64,000 nt of DNA from Mucilaginibacter myungsuensis (GCF_015222005.1 NZ_JADFFL010000005.1:305115-369114); one strand, 5' to 3'. Shown: positions 1 to 7,529, counted from the stretch's first letter. The notes: generated by a model not told the origin, from the letters alone. A program made the numbers and translations.

Positions 1-350
1 ATAAAAGTTCCACAGCGTCAGTACGTCTGACCGATACCTTCAGATCTTTACTGGCCGGTCAGTTCCCGCTGGCTTACCCTTACCAACAGGTCAGTTTGCG
101 TACACCACAGCAATTTGCCGAGAAGCTATCAGTACATACAAATTCCCTTAACCGGGCGCTGAAAGAAACGACCGGTAAGACTACTACGCAACTCATTAAT
201 GAAAGACTGATGCTGGAGGCGCGCGCTTTACTGGTACATTCCAATTGGAGCATCAGCCAGATCAGTATAAGCCTGGGTTTTGAAGAACCCACGCATTTTG
301 CCAGGGCATTCCGGGCGTATTCGGGCCAGTCCCCGTCTTCATTGCGATAG
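1..350 (+). CDS. AraC-family transcriptional regulator, C-terminal part (5' truncated by window)
   Basis: The frame is open from base 3 and ends at a TAG at 348-350, so the gene begins left of the window. The visible residues form the two helix-turn-helix motifs of an AraC/XylS DNA-binding domain: a first helix pair in the QQFAEKLSVHTNSLNRALKE stretch and the signature second motif SISQISISLGFEEPTHFARAF, followed by a GQSPSSLR tail. The ligand-sensing domain is not visible. Only about 93 bases separate it from the SDR gene on the same strand, so the SDR gene is a plausible target, but this is inferred from position only. Confidence 0.9.
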   Translation, partial: KSSTASVRLTDTFRSLLAGQFPLAYPYQQVSLRTPQQFAEKLSVHTNSLNRALKETTGKTTTQLINERLMLEARALLVHSNWSISQISISLGFEEPTHFARAFRAYSGQSPSSLR

Positions 351-409
351 TTGTTTGATTGGGGTCGGTATTCGTTTGCGCTTGGTTAACAGACCGGTTC
401 ATTGGCGTT

Positions 410-440
410 TAATTTTGTATCATAAAATAAAGAATGATAC
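410..440 (+). promoter_or_regulatory. Promoter -7 element and overlapping inverted repeat upstream of the SDR gene
   Basis: TAATTTTG at 410-417 matches the Bacteroidota -7 consensus TAnnTTTG. Immediately after it, GTATCAT (417-423) and ATGATAC (434-440) form a perfect 7-bp inverted repeat with a 10-base spacer, covering the expected transcription start. It could be a regulator site or a leader hairpin. The ATG follows at 444. Confidence 0.5.
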
Positions 441-443
441 ATT

Positions 444-1271
444 ATGAAAACGTGGTTTATAACCGGGACATCTACCGGTCTGGGCAAAGTGCTCACTGAA
501 AAACTGTTGGCAAAAGGGGATCGCGTTGTGGCAACCGTTCGCAAAGCCGACGCCCTTGATGAATTAAAAAAAGCTTATTCGGAAAATCTGCGGGTAGCCG
601 TGCTGGACGTAACAGAAACCGCTGCGATTAAAAAGGTGATCGATCAGGCATTTGCGGATTTCGGGCAAATAGATGTTGTGGTCAATAATGCAGGCTATGG
701 CTTATTCTGCTCGGTGGAAGAAGCCAGCGACGAACAGATCGTCCACCAGATCAACACTAATATTATCGGTTCTATTCAGATCATCAGGGCAGCACTGCCA
801 CATTTCAGAAAGCAAGGGCATGGCCGCATCCTGCAACTTTCATCAGCAGGCGGACAAACCACTTATCCTAACTTCAGCTATTACCATACGACCAAATGGG
901 CTGTTGAAGGCTTTTGCGATACCATTGCGAAGGAACTCGCACCATTGAACATTGGCGTAACCATTGTTGAACCGGGAGCACATCAAACCTCATTCGGTGC
1001 TGGCTTGATGACCGCTCCGATTATGGAAGCCTATGAGAACACACCGGCCGGCGATGTCAGACGTGCTATTGCAGCAGGGACTTTCCCGATAAAGGGCGAT
1101 GTAGATAAGTCAGTGCAAGCCATGATCGACAGCGTCGAAATAGCTTCCGCACCTTTGCGTTTAGCTCTGGGCGGAGATGCCTACCGTGATATGCGTGCGG
1201 CGTTGGTATCCCGCCTGGAAGCATTGGATGCACAAAAAGACCTGGCTTTGGCAAGCGAGAAAAATGATTAA
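444..1271 (+). CDS. SDR-family NAD(P)-dependent oxidoreductase
   Basis: Classical short-chain dehydrogenase/reductase of 275 residues. It shows the Rossmann dinucleotide motif TGTSTGLG (residues 7-14), the NNAG motif (81-84), a catalytic Ser (133/134) and the YxxxK pair Tyr147/Lys151. The substrate cannot be deduced from sequence. Members of this group are often annotated as oxidoreductases induced by AraC-type regulators, and the gene stands just downstream of one. The ATG at 444 is preceded by a TAATTTTG promoter element. A hairpin at 1288-1318 follows the stop codon. Confidence 0.92.
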   Translation: MKTWFITGTSTGLGKVLTEKLLAKGDRVVATVRKADALDELKKAYSENLRVAVLDVTETAAIKKVIDQAFADFGQIDVVVNNAGYGLFCSVEEASDEQIVHQINTNIIGSIQIIRAALPHFRKQGHGRILQLSSAGGQTTYPNFSYYHTTKWAVEGFCDTIAKELAPLNIGVTIVEPGAHQTSFGAGLMTAPIMEAYENTPAGDVRRAIAAGTFPIKGDVDKSVQAMIDSVEIASAPLRLALGGDAYRDMRAALVSRLEALDAQKDLALASEKND

Positions 1272-1287
1272 GGGCTAATAGATGTGA

Positions 1288-1318
1288 ATTCCTGTATCAG
1301 CGATACTGATACAGGAAT
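1288..1318 (+). terminator. Hairpin after the SDR gene, probable terminator
   Basis: Perfect 12-bp arms ATTCCTGTATCA (1288-1299) and TGATACAGGAAT (1307-1318) with a 7-base loop, 16 bases after the SDR stop. The T-run is displaced: TTTTTTTTT begins about 20 bases further on, so it may be a weak or dual terminator. Confidence 0.6.
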
Positions 1319-1386
1319 ATTTCTGATCTGTCCGTTTTTTTTTGGAAGTCTTAGTTACTTTCGTGAGGAAATACCATCTCAGCTGA

Positions 1387-2511
1387 TCATCCGAGAACAC
1401 GATCATTAGCTGCTCCCGGATAATCAGTATATCCTTTATCCTCTCCGGTGTAGAACGTGTCCGGATCCGCTTCAGACAGGGGGAGCTGACCTTTAAAGCG
1501 CTCGACCAGGTCAGGGTTTGCGATGAATAGTTGGCCGAAAGATACCAGATCGGCTTTGCCGCTATTCAATATCTCATTGCCGGTTTGCTGCGTAAAGCCA
1601 AGGTTGGCGATCAATCTGCCATGATAATGGTGGCGAAAATGGCTGAAATAATCGTTTTGCAAAACCTCTACCGGAGTACCTGTAAGGTCCTGGGCGGGAC
1701 CTGTGACGTGAACGAAGGCGAGATCGTAATCATTCAGTTTTTTTAGTATGTACTGGAAAATGGGTATCGTTTCTACATCAGGGGTAACAATACCTACATG
1801 GGTGTACATGACCGGTGTGAACTTGATGGCTACCCGTGTGCTGTCCCAAACTTCTGTAATTGCATCCAATATTTCGAAAATGATGCGTGCCCGGTTCTCT
1901 ATACAGCCACCATATTGGTCTGTACGTTCATTAGTTGCTAAACTTAAGAACTGCGGGATCAGCATACCAGTCTGGGCATGAATTTCAACACCGTCGAAGC
2001 CGGCATCCTTGGCATTTTGGGCGGCTTGTTTATAATCCTGTATCGTTTGTTCGATCTCAGCAATAGTTAACTCGCGTGGTGTCAGTGTATCTTTAAACCC
2101 TTCCGGCGTAAAAGATTGCGTTCGCGGATTAATGGCGGAAGGCCCGGCAGGCAACTCTCCGTTAAGATGATCAGGATGAGATGCAGAGCCGATATGGCCA
2201 AGTTGTGAAAAGATCGATCCGCCTTTGTCATGTACGGCTTTAGTGACCAGTCTCCATCCTCCGGTTTGCTCTTTTGTATAGATGCCGGGGACGTTAATGA
2301 AGCCGATAGCTTTTGAACTTACCCAGGTACCTTCGGTAATTATTAAACCTGCCGATGCCCGTTGGGCGTAATATTCAGCCATAAGTGGTGTAGGAATAAG
2401 GTCTGCATTGGTGGCACGACCCCGGGTCATTGGCGCCATGACCACCCTGTTCTTTAATCGCAGATCACCTAACTGATATTCTTCTAATAGCGGCTGTATT
2501 GAATTTTCCAT
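1387..2511 (-). CDS. Alkene reductase, Old Yellow Enzyme family, with altered active-site motif
   Basis: FMN-dependent NAD(P)H:flavin oxidoreductase / OYE family TIM-barrel enzyme (374 residues from the ATG at 2511; an in-frame TTG five codons upstream is less likely). The N-terminal FMN-binding signature LKNRVVMAPMTRGRATN and the NERTDQYGG signature are intact. In the usual substrate-activating motif HxxN/HxY, His178 is present, but the second residue is Thr181 and the proton-donor Tyr position is Met183. The fold is clear but catalysis may differ from typical ene-reductases. It is divergent from an HxlR regulator gene, a common arrangement for electrophile-inducible reductases. Confidence 0.9.
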   Translation of the reverse strand: MENSIQPLLEEYQLGDLRLKNRVVMAPMTRGRATNADLIPTPLMAEYYAQRASAGLIITEGTWVSSKAIGFINVPGIYTKEQTGGWRLVTKAVHDKGGSIFSQLGHIGSASHPDHLNGELPAGPSAINPRTQSFTPEGFKDTLTPRELTIAEIEQTIQDYKQAAQNAKDAGFDGVEIHAQTGMLIPQFLSLATNERTDQYGGCIENRARIIFEILDAITEVWDSTRVAIKFTPVMYTHVGIVTPDVETIPIFQYILKKLNDYDLAFVHVTGPAQDLTGTPVEVLQNDYFSHFRHHYHGRLIANLGFTQQTGNEILNSGKADLVSFGQLFIANPDLVERFKGQLPLSEADPDTFYTGEDKGYTDYPGAANDRVLG

Positions 2512-2575
2512 TGTTTTTTTGAGCAAACCTCGGGCATCCGCTGCTGCATCGCAATAAGGGAGAAACTAATAGCAT

Positions 2576-2610
2576 AGGGATAATTTTATCCCTTATATCG
2601 AAATGGGATA
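2576..2610. promoter_or_regulatory. Palindromic operator candidate between the OYE and HxlR genes
   Basis: AGGGATAA (2576-2583) and TTATCCCT (2586-2593) are perfect 8-bp arms separated by TT. A further half-site GGGATA lies at 2605-2610. The palindrome sits just upstream of the -7 element TATTTTTG (2618-2625) of the HxlR gene, in the divergent intergenic region. HxlR regulators are homodimeric winged-helix proteins that commonly bind such sites between themselves and a divergent reductase gene, so autoregulation plus control of the OYE gene is inferred. Confidence 0.6.
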
Positions 2611-2617
2611 CAATACC

Positions 2618-2625
2618 TATTTTTG
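2618..2625 (+). promoter_or_regulatory. -7 promoter element of the HxlR gene
   Basis: TATTTTTG matches TAnnTTTG. It overlaps the in-frame TTG at 2623, which argues against that codon as a start. An AGGAG-type ribosome binding site follows at about 2630-2634, nine bases before the ATG at 2644. Confidence 0.55.
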
Positions 2626-2643
2626 GATCAGGAGAAACAGTGT

Positions 2644-3066
2644 ATGTACGAAAGAAAGATCCCGTTGACCATTGACTGTGGTTTACATCTGACCAAAGAG
2701 GTTTTGAACGGTAAATGGAAGCCAGCCTTACTGAATGCTATCTCTATGGACGTAAAAAGGCCCAGTGAGATCTTGCGTTTATTGCAGGGGGTGACCCGCA
2801 GGGTGCTGACAGTGCAGTTGAAAGAGTTGGAGGAGCATGGCATGGTAGAAAAAAAGATCTATCCGCAATTGCCACCTAAAGTAGAGTATTCATTAACAGA
2901 GATAGGCTGGTCATTAATGCCGATCATTGATGCCCTGAACCAGTGGGGAGATAAGAACCGGCAGTTTTTGGAAACCGTGATCACACAGGACCCTAAAACA
3001 ACGCAAGTATCAAAATCACCATGTCCCGCTTACCGGCACCTCCTTACAGAACGCGATACCGGGTAG
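2644..3066 (+). CDS. HxlR-family winged-helix transcriptional regulator
   Basis: 140-residue HxlR/MarR-like regulator. It has the family's N-terminal Cys (IDCGLHLTKEVLNGKWKPALL) followed by the winged-helix region with RPSEILRLLQGVTRRVLTVQLKELEEHGMVEKK and YSLTEIGWSLMPII. HxlR proteins often sense electrophiles or redox changes, in some cases through that Cys. The ATG at 2644 was chosen because AGGAG is well placed and the upstream TTG lies inside the -7 promoter element. It is divergent from the OYE gene, its probable regulatory target. Confidence 0.9.
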   Translation: MYERKIPLTIDCGLHLTKEVLNGKWKPALLNAISMDVKRPSEILRLLQGVTRRVLTVQLKELEEHGMVEKKIYPQLPPKVEYSLTEIGWSLMPIIDALNQWGDKNRQFLETVITQDPKTTQVSKSPCPAYRHLLTERDTG

Positions 3067-3115
3067 AGATCATGGTGCAGTTTTGAAATATCTATATGCT
3101 TTAAAAAAATTCCTG

Positions 3116-3421
3116 TTAGAATTGAACTGACAACTGTAAACGTCCGCCAAGACCATTCTCAATAATATTTTGGAGTACTGAGATCTTGACATTTTCGGCC
3201 TCCATTTCGGCCTTATTAACGACGGCTTTAGCAATACCGCACTTCTTTGCCAATTGTTCTTGTGTTAGTCCCTGCGCTTCTCTTGCCTGGGCGATGCTGA
3301 CGCCGACCATGAATAGTTCAAATCCTCTGTCATGATCCTTACGCTCGGGCGATCCCATTGGACCGATATATTGATCACGTATTTCTTCGAACGTGTTGAT
3401 ATTTTGCTCTCGTGTTCCCAT
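3116..3421 (-). CDS. XRE-family HTH protein, antitoxin-like, no visible toxin partner
   Basis: 101 residues. A helix-turn-helix (QAREAQGLTQEQLAKKCGIAKAVVNKAEMEA) occupies the middle, followed by the ISVLQNIIENGLGGRLQLSVQF tail typical of RelE/HigB-associated HTH antitoxins. The start codon lies 11 bases after the stop of the preceding higA-like gene, so the two are probably cotranscribed. No separate toxin gene adjoins it. It may be a second antitoxin, an orphan, or an accessory regulator of the higBA unit. Confidence 0.8.
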   Translation of the reverse strand: MGTREQNINTFEEIRDQYIGPMGSPERKDHDRGFELFMVGVSIAQAREAQGLTQEQLAKKCGIAKAVVNKAEMEAENVKISVLQNIIENGLGGRLQLSVQF

Positions 3422-3432
3422 TATTGTGGTTA

Positions 3433-3888
3433 TTAATGCTTGGCTGATTGTTGTGCTAATGGTTTATTGATAACTCCTGAATTTAACTCAGGTTGGGCGC
3501 TTACAGTTTTTAGTTTATAAGGCCGGTTAAAAGCTTCCTGCCTGACTTTGAAATGAGTTGCCAGTTTCCGGATCACATCTTTTGATAAGCCCTTTTTATA
3601 GTTCAGAATGTCAGAAACATAACCTTTACTTACTCCCAATAGTTCAACTAACTGTTGGGGCCTTAAATGATGTTCTGCCATAAATGACCTTAACAAGGCG
3701 ACGGGGTCGAGTTCTGTAAAAGTATTATGGGCTTCATCATAGGTCTCGATCAGCAAAGTAAGCAGGTCGATCTCATCCTGAACGGCCTCATCGATATTTG
3801 AGTCTAATAATTCCTCTAAACTTCTGCAATAGGTGTCGTATTGATCCCTTGATCTGATGATCGTGTATTTCAATTTGGTCGCTTCCAT
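3433..3888 (-). CDS. higA: HigA-type antitoxin with HTH domain
   Basis: 151 residues. An acidic N-terminal region (RDQYDTYCRSLEELLDS) is followed from about residue 68 by an XRE-type helix-turn-helix (HHLRPQQLVELLGVSKGYVSDILNYKKGLSKDVIRKLATHF), as in COG5499 HigA antitoxins. The ATG at 3888 is chosen because it starts one base after the stop of the reconstructed higB frame (TGA at 3890-3892). An in-frame codon further upstream would only translate higB sequence out of frame. The protein would bind HigB and repress the operon. Since the toxin gene is broken, it may now be an orphan antitoxin. Confidence 0.85.
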   Translation of the reverse strand: MEATKLKYTIIRSRDQYDTYCRSLEELLDSNIDEAVQDEIDLLTLLIETYDEAHNTFTELDPVALLRSFMAEHHLRPQQLVELLGVSKGYVSDILNYKKGLSKDVIRKLATHFKVRQEAFNRPYKLKTVSAQPELNSGVINKPLAQQSAKH

Positions 3889-3889
3889 A

Positions 3890-4221
3890 TCAATATAAAT
3901 TAATGGTGTACTGTAATCCTTTTTTGCAGATCTTATCATAATCTGCATGGGTGCCGATCCAACAAACAAATAAATGAACGTGCACCGCTCCAAAAACATA
4001 TTTGCAGATCATCCTGTAATTATTGCCGCCTATATCGAATATCACCCGATCGCTGCTTTTTCCTAAAAGATCAGCAGCGCTGAATGTTTGTTTGATATGA
4101 TGCGGTTGATCCCAATCAGCAAATTTTAGCTTCTCCGTCCAATCTCAAGCGGCATCCTGCTTCCTGGATATTGGAGTGCGAAATCAAGTAACGTTTGTTT
4201 TTCAATGAGATGAATTTTCAT
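3890..4221 (-). pseudogene. higB: higB toxin gene (mRNA interferase), frameshifted
   Basis: Reading from the ATG at 4221 gives MKIHLIEKQTLLDFALQYPG and continues to about residue 27 (RMPLEI), then hits a stop a few codons later. Shifting by one base at about 4141-4143 restores a long frame (EKLKFADW, SSDRVIFDIGGNNYRMICKY, VHLFVCWIGTHADYDKICKKG) that ends at TGA 3890-3892. This is the HigB-like toxin pattern. One T appears to be missing in the coding strand (two As instead of three on the plus strand), so a one-base deletion or sequencing error explains the break. It is immediately upstream of higA. Confidence 0.85.
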
Positions 4222-4228
4222 CTTTAAG

Positions 4229-4263
4229 CAAATTTAAATAAAAGTTCACAAAAAGAGAACTTT
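4229..4263 (-). promoter_or_regulatory. higBA promoter -7 element and inverted repeat
   Basis: On the minus strand TAAATTTG (4236-4229) matches the -7 consensus and ends 7 bases before the higB ATG. Just upstream, AAAGTTC (4241-4247) and GAACTTT (4257-4263) form a perfect 7-bp inverted repeat with a 9-base spacer. This is the position expected of a HigA operator. Confidence 0.55.
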
Positions 4264-4285
4264 CTGATAATCGATTTAATTAAAG

Positions 4286-4309
4286 CGGTGCGATCATCCG
4301 ATCGCACCG
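4286..4309 (-). terminator. Hairpin between ORF6N gene and higB
   Basis: Perfect 10-bp arms CGGTGCGATC (4286-4295) and GATCGCACCG (4300-4309) around a 4-base loop, 10 bases beyond the stop of the ORF6N gene. On the minus strand it is followed by CTTTAATTAAAT, a weak T tract. Probable terminator of the upstream minus-strand gene. Confidence 0.6.
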
Positions 4310-4319
4310 TTGAAAGGCC

Positions 4320-4685
4320 TTAGATGATATTTTTATAAGAAAAAAGTTGTTCGATTATGAGCACGCTGACCTGAGCTGCCCGAGGGCCTTTCAGGACACT
4401 GGAAAGCATAAATAACCCGCCGTTTGTAAATGCCAATGGAGGTAGCTTTTTTACTGCGGAAAGTCCAGGCGATATTTCATCAGCAACTTGCTTCCATTCT
4501 TCCTGAGTAAGCCAAAACATGAAGTCGGCTGGAAATCGTTGTGAATGCCTGGTAACTGTTTTATGCAGCACGGCTATGTTTACTTCATATAAAGCGGCTG
4601 CATCAAAGTCAAGCACTACCGCCTGACCACGCACCTTGAATACTTTTCCGGTCAATAATTCTATTAATTTATCTGGTGTTGCCAT
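4320..4685 (-). CDS. ORF6N-domain DNA-binding protein, short
   Basis: 121 residues matching the ORF6N domain (phage and mobile-element KilA-N-like DNA-binding group): KVFKVRGQAVVLDFDAAALYEV, RHSQRFPADFMFWLTQEEW, and LPPLAFTNGGLFMLSSVLKGPRAAQVSVLI. The C-terminus is short; the family usually continues into a helical region after RAIQVNI-xx-MRxF, and here SVLIIEQLFSYKNII ends abruptly. Such proteins are usual passengers of integrated elements in Bacteroidota. It lies 80 bases downstream of the RhuM-Fic gene on the same strand. The exact role is unknown. Confidence 0.8.
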   Translation of the reverse strand: MATPDKLIELLTGKVFKVRGQAVVLDFDAAALYEVNIAVLHKTVTRHSQRFPADFMFWLTQEEWKQVADEISPGLSAVKKLPPLAFTNGGLFMLSSVLKGPRAAQVSVLIIEQLFSYKNII

Positions 4686-4765
4686 GATTTTAATTTTGAT
4701 GATTGATTTAAAAATGTGTCTGGGTAGCAGGATTTGCTTTCCAGGAACTGTTGGTTCTGCTTCCG

Positions 4766-5749
4766 TTAATTATTAGCGTTGATCAGGTTTACTACGACCT
4801 TCACCATGATATCCTTTTCCTCCGGTTTACTTTCCGCGATCATCAATGTGAGGGCCACCAATGCATTATTTTCTATACGCTTCGATCCATCAGGACGATA
4901 GAGGTGATAGTTCTTTTCAAGGAACCATACAAACAGATAAGCGGCTATGCGCTTGTTCCCATCTGAAAAGGAATGATTTTTTACAACGAAATATAAGAGG
5001 TTAGCCGCTTTTTCCTCTATTGTCGGATAGAACTCTACTCCACTGAATGATTGATATATGGTACCTATCGAACCTTTGAACGAATCGTCTTTTTCATTAG
5101 CAAATAAACTACTGGCACCAAAAACGATTTTGAGATCGTTGATAGCCTGCATAGCTTCTTCATAGGTTGCAACAAAAAGCTGATGGTCATCAGTACCTTT
5201 GAGCACAAGCTCCTGATGGTCATATTTGTCAAGTATTTCGAGCGCGTAGCTATAATCTGTCACTACTTTTAATAGGCCCTTAGCTTCGTCAGATGTCAAT
5301 TCTTTATTTTTAAGAACATTGCCCAACAGATTTACGGCTTGCTTTAACGAATTGAATTGCTCTGACTGCTCTTTTAATTTTCGCTCGTTTAGGGTATATC
5401 CTTTGATCAGATAATCTTTTAGAACCTGGTTAGCCCAAATGCGAAATTGGGTTCCTCTTTTGGAATTCACGCGGTAACCAACTGAGATTACAGCATCGAG
5501 ATTGAAGTAATCGACCAGATAAGTTTTCCCATCACTGGCAGTTGTTGCATTTTTTGCAACAACTGAATCCCTTATTAATTCGCCTTCCTTAAAAATATTA
5601 CTGAGGTGCCTTGATATAACGGATTTATCTCTTTCAAAAAGATCGGCTAATTGGTGAAGAGATAACCATAAGGTGTCGTTTTGAAGTTTGACGTTTACAG
5701 TTAAACTACCGTCAACTGCTTGATATATGATAATTTGATCCTGATCCAT
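4766..5749 (-). CDS. RhuM-Fic/DOC fusion protein
   Basis: 327 residues. The N-terminal half (about 1-120) is the RhuM/virulence-protein domain (LHQLADLFERDKSVISRHLSNIF, LDAVISVGYRVNSKRGTQFRIWA). It is followed by a helical linker and a C-terminal Fic/DOC domain with the motif HSFSDGNKR at residues 259-267. Canonical Fic proteins carry HPFxxGNGR; the GNKR form is the Doc-like variant, which in Doc supports phosphorylation rather than AMPylation. No inhibitory helix motif was recognised nearby. This family is a common cargo of genomic islands. It shares orientation with the integrase upstream and the ORF6N gene downstream. Confidence 0.88.
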   Translation of the reverse strand: MDQDQIIIYQAVDGSLTVNVKLQNDTLWLSLHQLADLFERDKSVISRHLSNIFKEGELIRDSVVAKNATTASDGKTYLVDYFNLDAVISVGYRVNSKRGTQFRIWANQVLKDYLIKGYTLNERKLKEQSEQFNSLKQAVNLLGNVLKNKELTSDEAKGLLKVVTDYSYALEILDKYDHQELVLKGTDDHQLFVATYEEAMQAINDLKIVFGASSLFANEKDDSFKGSIGTIYQSFSGVEFYPTIEEKAANLLYFVVKNHSFSDGNKRIAAYLFVWFLEKNYHLYRPDGSKRIENNALVALTLMIAESKPEEKDIMVKVVVNLINANN

Positions 5750-5857
5750 GATGGTATTTTTATTGTTATAGATTTTTAATAGTTGGCGAGATCGCCTGCT
5801 ACTATTTTAAAATTGGTCAAAAGACGATTTGCCCGATCGCATGACCGGTCAAAAGCT

Positions 5858-7141
5858 TTACTTGACTTTTTTTACAATATCTGAAGATCTCTTACGGACC
5901 GGGCGCTGATTGAATTCAGGTTCCAGCTTTTCCCGAAGCATGCTCATATCATCACCGATCTTTTTAAGGAGTACCCTGGCGTAGATCTGTGTGGTGGCGA
6001 TCTTCGTGTGGCCCATCATCTTGCTTACCGTCTCGATCGGAACATTGTTGGAAAGGGTCACCGTGGTGGCAAAGGTGTGACGTGCGACGCCAAATGTGAG
6101 CACCTTCTTTATCCCATTCATAAAGCCGATCTCTTTCAGGTAACTATTCACCTTTTGATTAGACAGATTGGGAAATAGTGTACCGGTTATCTCCGCACGG
6201 TCACCGTGACGGTAACGCTCCAAAATTTGCTGGGCGACGGGAAGGATAGGGATATTGGTCGGTTCGTTGCTTTTTTGACGGAATAACTTGATCCAATTCG
6301 CTCCGTCTTCACCCGCCGTGATATTGTTCTCTTTCAAATTCATCAGATCCACATAGGATAGCCCGGTGTAGCAACTGAAAACGAAGAGATCACGGACGAT
6401 GTTCAGCCGGTCGATCGCAAAATCTTTTACCTTGATGGAATCAAGTTCTTTCTGATTGAGGAAGGCTGTCTCTACTTTTTTGTATCTGAACTTATAGTTC
6501 TTGAAAGGGTCACGGGATATCCAGGTCAGCTTCAGTGCCAGGGTCGTCATCTTGCGTAGGCGGATCAGGTGTTTCATCACGCCGTTGTTATTCATTGGCC
6601 GTTGATGATCTTTGGGCTTATGGTTCCGCAAATAGGTCTCAAAATCAATGATGAACTTGTAGTCGATATCATTGATCCGGATATCCGACGTATTTCGCTT
6701 TTCTTTGAGGAATTTCTCCAGGTAGCGGCGCGTTACAGCATAGTGCTTAAGTGTACTCCAGGTGAGGGCGGCAGAGGCTGTCTCGTAATGGTAGTCCATC
6801 AATTTGCTGAGCGAATAGGTTTGCTCAGTTTCTTCACCCAGGAACATAGCCTTAAGTAGTTGTGGCGTAACTTCCTTACCGGCGATCTGCAGTTGCTGGT
6901 AGTAGGTAGTGATCGTGAATTTGACCTGTTCTAAATAAGCGTTTGTCTCTTTAGCTTCGGGAACTTTGATTTTCAGACCACCACGACCTTTGTCCCAGTT
7001 GTCGACCTTGACGTAATGCTTCAGCGCAAAATGAATACGCTCTTTGTTAATTGTTACGGATACGTAAACGTTGGTCACGCCATCCTTTGCCTTTTCTTTT
7101 TTGATGGTGAAATGCACACCAAATGACTGCGATGTTTTCAT
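5858..7141 (-). CDS. Tyrosine-type site-specific integrase (Bacteroidota type)
   Basis: 427-residue recombinase with an N-terminal arm-binding domain, a SAM-like core-binding domain (about 110-215) and a catalytic domain. Visible catalytic positions are Arg354 (ARHTFAT), His378 (MGHTKIATT) and nucleophile Tyr387 (TQIYARV). The Arg I position in CYTGLSYVDL is Ser262, as known for IntDOT-type integrases. The HxxR position reads GVAR, with Gly351 in place of His. The gene starts 315 bases from a tRNA gene and points away from it, so it probably drives integration of the island at bases 1-7450. Confidence 0.93.
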   Translation of the reverse strand: MKTSQSFGVHFTIKKEKAKDGVTNVYVSVTINKERIHFALKHYVKVDNWDKGRGGLKIKVPEAKETNAYLEQVKFTITTYYQQLQIAGKEVTPQLLKAMFLGEETEQTYSLSKLMDYHYETASAALTWSTLKHYAVTRRYLEKFLKEKRNTSDIRINDIDYKFIIDFETYLRNHKPKDHQRPMNNNGVMKHLIRLRKMTTLALKLTWISRDPFKNYKFRYKKVETAFLNQKELDSIKVKDFAIDRLNIVRDLFVFSCYTGLSYVDLMNLKENNITAGEDGANWIKLFRQKSNEPTNIPILPVAQQILERYRHGDRAEITGTLFPNLSNQKVNSYLKEIGFMNGIKKVLTFGVARHTFATTVTLSNNVPIETVSKMMGHTKIATTQIYARVLLKKIGDDMSMLREKLEPEFNQRPVRKRSSDIVKKVK

Positions 7142-7400
7142 CTTTTAACAGTTTTTAAATGAATAAATGATTAATTACCGCCTGAAACCGTCATTTTTCA
7201 GGGCGCAAAAAGGGCGCAGGAAAGAATTTAATTGTAGTACATTTAAGTCTTTTTTGATCTTAATTTAAAGACTTAAACTTCTGTATTACAGTCCATTAAC
7301 CCATAAATGCGCCTAAAATTAAAATTTAATTTCAGGGTGCCGGATTGGTGTTTTTCCCTGTGCATTCGTAAGGACTGAAAAGGATCAGAATAAAACAAAA
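7142..7400. other. Integrase-tRNA intergenic region, possible attachment site
   Basis: About 260 bases with no gene. It contains an imperfect hairpin CGCCTGAAA / TTTCAGGGCG (about 7180-7206) directly followed by the short tandem GGGCGCAAAAAGGGCGCAG (7202-7219). This region lies upstream of the integrase, where an att core and accessory sites would be expected. No longer direct repeat of the tRNA 3' end was found elsewhere in the window, so no att site can be assigned. Confidence 0.35.
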
Positions 7401-7429
7401 AACCCTCTAAATCAGCGATTTAGAGGGTT
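7401..7429 (-). terminator. Rho-independent terminator of the tRNA gene
   Basis: Perfect 13-bp arms AACCCTCTAAATC (7401-7413) and GATTTAGAGGGTT (7417-7429) with a 3-base loop. On the minus strand the hairpin is followed by TTTTTTGTTTTATT. It lies 27 bases after the tRNA 3' end. Confidence 0.85.
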
Positions 7430-7455
7430 GAGTGATCTTAAAAAATCACATTTTG

Positions 7456-7529
7456 TGCGCCCACCTGGGCTCGAACCAGGGACCAAAAGATTATGAGTCT
7501 TCTACTCTAACCGACTGAGCTATAGGCGC
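7456..7529 (-). tRNA. tRNA with CAT anticodon (Met, or Ile2 read after lysidine modification)
   Basis: 74 bases on the minus strand fold as a cloverleaf: acceptor GCGCCTA / TGGGCGC with one G-T pair, D arm GCTC...GAGT, anticodon stem GAAGA / TCTTT with loop CTCATAA, T arm CCTGG TTCGAGC CCAGG, discriminator A. CCA is not encoded. The CAT anticodon alone cannot separate elongator Met from Ile2; the anticodon arm and following TTGGTC resemble E. coli Ile2. It stands next to the integrase gene, as tRNA attachment sites often do. Confidence 0.93.

Noticed and set aside
7195..7220. Short tandem GGGCGCAAAAA near the integrase as an att site
   Set aside because: It resembles the tRNA 3' end only over about 6 bases and in the opposite orientation, and no second copy was found at the far side of the island.
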